The notes below the pieces were generated by a model, which saw only the letters and a program-made list of their open reading frames with translations, searched no databases and was not told the DNA's origin. The position numbers were made by a program, and so were the translations under genes. Below, piece after piece: positions 14,037 through 14,042 of a stretch of DNA of 14,042 bases. Origin of the DNA: an uncultured Clostridium sp. (GTDB lineage Bacteria; Bacillota; Clostridia; TANB77; CAG-508). Location: positions 1 to 14,042 of the forward strand of contig USCB01000033.1 in assembly GCA_900553125.1 (NCBI GenBank), in the 5' to 3' direction. Every line of letters starts with the position of its first letter. The first letter of the stretch is position 1.

Positions 14037-14042
14037 CCTTTC

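Noticed and set aside
1..14042. CRISPR arrays, tRNA or rRNA genes, riboswitches, phage genes
   Set aside because: I saw no regularly spaced direct repeats, no cloverleaf-like sequence, no rRNA-like stretch and no leader long enough for a known riboswitch.

Overview
The window looks like chromosomal DNA of a low-GC Gram-positive bacterium, most likely an AT-rich member of the Clostridia. The reasons are the strong AGGAGG ribosome binding sites, the sigma-A-type promoters (TTGAMW-17 bp-TATWRT), a Bacillus-type ThyA, a DUF3792/TIGR04086 membrane protein and the IS66-family remnant. I cannot name the species.

Layout. (1) 1-2670, minus strand: a pyrimidine and metal unit in which pyrC (dihydroorotase, a zinc enzyme) is followed 18 bp later by a COG0523/CobW metallochaperone GTPase with a long His-rich linker. 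(2) 2680-3542, plus strand: a divergently transcribed, membrane-anchored protein of unknown function with its own promoter. (3) 3600-4804, minus: a hemolysin III/PAQR-like membrane protein broken by a one-base frameshift, and a small DUF3792 membrane protein. (4) 4868-6290, minus: thyA then folA, the usual thymidylate pair, behind a clear promoter. (5) 6349-7341: a degraded IS66-family transposase and two back-to-back hairpins, one of them a 93-bp MITE-like palindrome. (6) 7358-8224, plus: a monocistronic CofE/FbiB-like F420 gamma-glutamyl ligase homologue with a promoter and a terminator. (7) 8243-14042, minus: a tightly packed six-gene operon, in transcription order a GT-A glycosyltransferase, an archaeal-type S-adenosylmethionine synthetase, an HPr-kinase-like P-loop protein, shikimate dehydrogenase (interrupted by one in-frame TAA), a metallo-beta-lactamase-fold hydrolase and an APH/choline-kinase-like phosphotransferase.

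Regions 1-4 and 6 are mostly housekeeping genes. Near-perfect long palindromes sit close to three stop codons in regions 1-3, and a different palindrome lies downstream of a fourth gene. They look like dispersed REP-type elements.

The operon in region 7 is the accessory and most interesting part. Gaps between genes are 23 bp or less, and sampled 60-base lines are about 17-22% GC in most places against about 32-33% in pyrC, thyA and the cofE-like gene, which suggests separate ancestry. Its enzymes form a plausible small-molecule pathway (SAM supply, sugar transfer, NADP-dependent redox, hydrolysis, two kinases). No methyltransferase, transporter or precursor peptide is visible, so the product is unknown. 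The operon may begin upstream of the window.
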